This document shows positions 35,231 through 37,366 of a DNA stretch of 37,366 bases, in pieces. Made by a program: the position numbers and the translations under genes. Every line of letters starts with the position of its first letter. Within the stretch, counting starts at the first letter, position 1. Below the pieces are notes generated by a model. That model was not told where the DNA came from, searched no databases, and saw only the letters and a program-made list of their open reading frames with translations. The DNA is from Thiotrichaceae bacterium (GTDB lineage: Bacteria > Pseudomonadota > Gammaproteobacteria > Thiotrichales > Thiotrichaceae): assembly GCA_026988095.1 (NCBI GenBank), contig JALSLX010000127.1:1-37366 (forward strand), written 5' to 3'.

Positions 35231-35295
35231 CTTTGATCAAAGATTTGCTACAGTTGTTTACAACACTTGTTATTAATCAAGCCTGTACGATAAAT
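35231..35295 (+). promoter_or_regulatory. Possible promoter with palindrome and FNR-like site before the symporter
   Basis: A perfect palindrome CTTTGATCAAAG (35231-35242) is followed by TTGTT-ATTA-ATCAA (35267-35280), one mismatch from the FNR box. TTGTTA (35267-35272) and GATAAA (35289-35294) could be -35/-10 elements at 16 bp. The FNR-like site would overlap the -35, which would favour repression. Confidence 0.3.
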
Positions 35296-35338
35296 GTAGC
35301 ACATCTTTTGTGATTTTTTTAAAACAAGGAGATAGTGT

Positions 35339-36694
35339 ATGAGTGAAGCAAAGAAAATGAGCTTAACGGTCAAAGTACTGTTAGGCATGGCGCTAGGGAT
35401 TATCGTGGGGCTGGTCATCAACCTCACAGGGATGAATGCCCCTGGTACGTTTATTAATGAGTATATTGTTAACGGTTTATTCCATGTTGTTGGAAAGATG
35501 TTCGTTAATGCTTTAAAAATGCTAGTTGTTCCATTGGTTTTCTTTTCACTTATTTGTGGTGTAACCGGTATCGGTGATATCAGAATGTTGGGCCGTGTTG
35601 GTGGTAAATCATTCGCGCTTTACATGATGACTACGGCAATCGCGATTGCTACAGCAATCTTAATCGCAGTTAGTTTCGGTATTGGCGAAGGTATGGATAT
35701 TGCTACTAACGCAGCATTCACTGGTAAAGAATCACCACCACTGAGTCAAGTATTGATTGATATTATCCCTAAAAACCCAATAAATTCAATGGCTAATGGC
35801 GATATGCTGCCAATAATCTTCTTCTCGATTCTATTAGGAATCAGTATGTTGATGGTAGGAAAAAAAGCAAAAAGTTTTGTTGAAGGTGCTGAGATTGCAA
35901 ATGAAATAATGATGAAGATGGTTAACATCATTATGTCAGTTGCACCGTATGCAGTATTTGCATTGATTGCTAAAGCGATTTCAATATTAGGAATTGATCT
36001 TTTACAATCACTAGCAGGATATGTGGGTGTATTGGTTGGAGCATTAATGTTCCACTTGTTTATCACCTTAATGATTGTACTAAAAGTATTCTCTGGTTTA
36101 AGTCCTGCAATGTTCTTAAAGAAGATTAGAAATGTACAAGTTTTTGCTTTTAGTACCGCAAGTTCAAATGCAACCATTCCAGTAACAATGAGAACCGTTA
36201 CGGAGCGTTTTGGTGTAAACAACTCAGTTGCCTCTTTCACTGTCCCATTTGGCGCTACCATCAATATGGATGGTACGGCAATCATGCAAGGTGTTGCTAC
36301 AGTGTTTATAGCAAATGCTTATGGTGTGGAACTTGGTGTTTCTGGATACTTAACTGTAATTCTAATGTCAGTACTTGCATCAATCGGTACTGCTGGTGTT
36401 CCAGGTGTTGGCTTAATCATGCTTTCAATGGTATTTACACAAGTAGGCTTACCTGTAGAAGGTATTGGTCTTATTCTGGGTGTTGACCGCTTGATGGATA
36501 TGATTCGAACAGCTGTTAACGTATCAGGTGATGCAACGGTTTCATCTATTGTCGCGAAGAGCGAAGGAAAGATGGATATATCGGTCTACAATGACCCCGA
36601 TGCGGGGATATTGGATACCGATGAAGCATTAGACATTGATGAGGCTGTTGAAGCAGAGATGAAAGCTGCTGTAGAAGGAACACATAATAAATAG
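35339..36694 (+). CDS. Dicarboxylate/amino-acid:cation symporter (DAACS family)
   Basis: An inner-membrane sodium- or proton-coupled transporter of acidic amino acids or C4-dicarboxylates, 451 residues. The HP1 hairpin reads FSTASSNATIPV (about residues 275-286), TM7 has the sodium-binding NMDGT (about 312-316), HP2 has GTAGVPGVG (about 353-361) and TM8 has DRLMDMIRTAVNVSGD (about 386-401). The substrate cannot be set by eye; glutamate, aspartate, fumarate and succinate are candidates. The C-terminal tail is unusually acidic. AAGGAG lies 8 bp before the ATG. The neighbour on the other strand is a GluR0-like channel. Confidence 0.92.
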   Translation: MSEAKKMSLTVKVLLGMALGIIVGLVINLTGMNAPGTFINEYIVNGLFHVVGKMFVNALKMLVVPLVFFSLICGVTGIGDIRMLGRVGGKSFALYMMTTAIAIATAILIAVSFGIGEGMDIATNAAFTGKESPPLSQVLIDIIPKNPINSMANGDMLPIIFFSILLGISMLMVGKKAKSFVEGAEIANEIMMKMVNIIMSVAPYAVFALIAKAISILGIDLLQSLAGYVGVLVGALMFHLFITLMIVLKVFSGLSPAMFLKKIRNVQVFAFSTASSNATIPVTMRTVTERFGVNNSVASFTVPFGATINMDGTAIMQGVATVFIANAYGVELGVSGYLTVILMSVLASIGTAGVPGVGLIMLSMVFTQVGLPVEGIGLILGVDRLMDMIRTAVNVSGDATVSSIVAKSEGKMDISVYNDPDAGILDTDEALDIDEAVEAEMKAAVEGTHNK

Positions 36695-36733
36695 AATGTG
36701 CTTCTAATAATTGGAACTTAGTTTTCAATTAAT

Positions 36734-36765
36734 AAAAAAGGCAGAGCGAAAGCTCTGCCTTTTTT
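36734..36765. terminator. Bidirectional intrinsic terminator with GAAA loop
   Basis: GGCAGAGC (36740-36747) pairs with GCTCTGCC (36752-36759) around GAAA, with six A residues before and six T residues after. It serves the symporter and the convergent purH gene. Confidence 0.93.
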
Positions 36766-36793
36766 ATTGCCTAATTTATTATCTCAGAATTTT

Positions 36794-37366
36794 TTAATGT
36801 CTAAAATGACGCATCCCTGTCATAACCATTGCCATTCCAGCTTCATCAGCCGCCGCAATAACTTCATTGTCACGCATTGACCCTCCAGGTTGAATCACCG
36901 CAACAATACCTGCTTCTGCAGCAGCATCAATACCATCACGGAAAGGGAAGAAGGCATCAGATGCCATCACAGAGCCTGCTACTTCTAAATCAGCATGTTC
37001 TGCTTTAATGCCTGCGATACGGGCTGAATTTATACGGCTCATTTGTCCTGCACCTACGCCGATCGTCATATTATCTTTACAATAAACGATAGCATTTGAT
37101 TTTACGAACTTAGCAATTTTCCATGCAAATAATAGATCCGCCATTTCTTGGTCTGTTGGGCTACGCTTGGTAACGACTTCTAATTTTTCATACAAACCTA
37201 AATCAGCATCTTGAACCAATAAGCCACCATTCACACGTTTATAGTCTAAACGTGGTTGAGCGTGTTCAAATTTCCCACATTCTAATAAGCGTACATTTTG
37301 TTTGGCAGAAACAGCCTTACTGGCTTTCTTAGAAACTTTTGGGGCAATGATTACTTCAACAAACTG
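36794..37366 (-). CDS. purH: Bifunctional AICAR transformylase/IMP cyclohydrolase, C-terminal part
   Basis: The last two steps of purine synthesis. Only the C-terminal 190 residues are inside the window; the frame is open to the last base and begins [15 protein letters not shown]. The transformylase signatures [31 protein letters not shown] and [14 protein letters not shown] are all visible, ending in the family's GMRHFRH. The GTG codon at 37234 is internal, not a start. The rest of the gene should lie beyond 37366. Confidence 0.96.
   Translation of the reverse strand, partial: QFVEVIIAPKVSKKASKAVSAKQNVRLLECGKFEHAQPRLDYKRVNGGLLVQDADLGLYEKLEVVTKRSPTDQEMADLLFAWKIAKFVKSNAIVYCKDNMTIGVGAGQMSRINSARIAGIKAEHADLEVAGSVMASDAFFPFRDGIDAAAEAGIVAVIQPGGSMRDNEVIAAADEAGMAMVMTGMRHFRH

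Overview
The window is an AT-rich stretch of gammaproteobacterial chromosome made mostly of conserved housekeeping genes. Two gene orders support this strongly: cmk-rpsA-ihfB-lapB-pyrF, and the minus-strand series yrbG-kdsD-kdsC-lptC-lptA-lptB-rpoN-hpf-ptsN-rapZ, which matches the enterobacterial/pseudomonad order. Low GC, the Mg-type HemB, a pssA-leuA pair and an Asn/Trp/Met repeat protein resembling sulfur-globule coat proteins would fit a Thiotrichales-like sulfur oxidiser. That placement is inference only. No rRNA, tRNA, CRISPR array, prophage or complete insertion sequence was found.

Layout. 1-2395 is the 3'-truncated PEP carboxylase gene (minus). 2558-3298 is an FNR-type oxygen sensor (minus). 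3299-3610 holds a strong terminator on the plus strand with no coding gene in front of it, so it is a small-RNA or leader candidate. 3611-7501 is pssA, leuA, a uracil-DNA-glycosylase-like gene and rimI. 7541-12145 is a HIT protein divergent from a Nudix gene, a membrane-anchored TIM-barrel-like protein and an M17 aminopeptidase. 12146-12422 is packed with inverted repeats and a bidirectional terminator. 12423-13079 is the repeat-rich secreted protein (minus). 13249-18526 is cmk-rpsA-ihfB-lapB-pyrF. 18631-27986 is a long minus-strand block: mgtE, rapZ, ptsN, hpf, rpoN, lptBAC, kdsC, kdsD, yrbG. 28163-33372 is a Tat lipoprotein multicopper oxidase, hemB, aroE and an RhlB-like helicase (plus). 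33510-35153 is a CopD-like membrane protein and a GluR0-like ligand-gated channel (minus). 35339-36694 is a dicarboxylate/glutamate symporter divergent from the channel. 36794-37366 is the C-terminal part of purH (minus, cut by the window edge).

How the genes relate. The yrbG-lptB block makes KDO and exports LPS. LapB (control of LPS synthesis) and RapZ (amino-sugar control in enterobacteria) act on the same envelope supply. The rpoN-hpf-ptsN-rapZ group normally links nitrogen and PTS signalling, but here the PtsN phosphorylation histidine is replaced and no NPr gene follows, which suggests a changed or lost phosphorelay. The channel next to an acidic amino-acid/dicarboxylate symporter suggests a sensing and uptake pair.

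The most striking unannotated structure is in the intergenic DNA. A 28-bp sequence starting CCACCCCCCC occurs as head-to-head pairs, a tail-to-tail pair and a single arm at four loci. A separate mobile-element-like hairpin family occurs twice, with a stem that changes on both sides. Three further single-copy inverted repeats resemble miniature elements.
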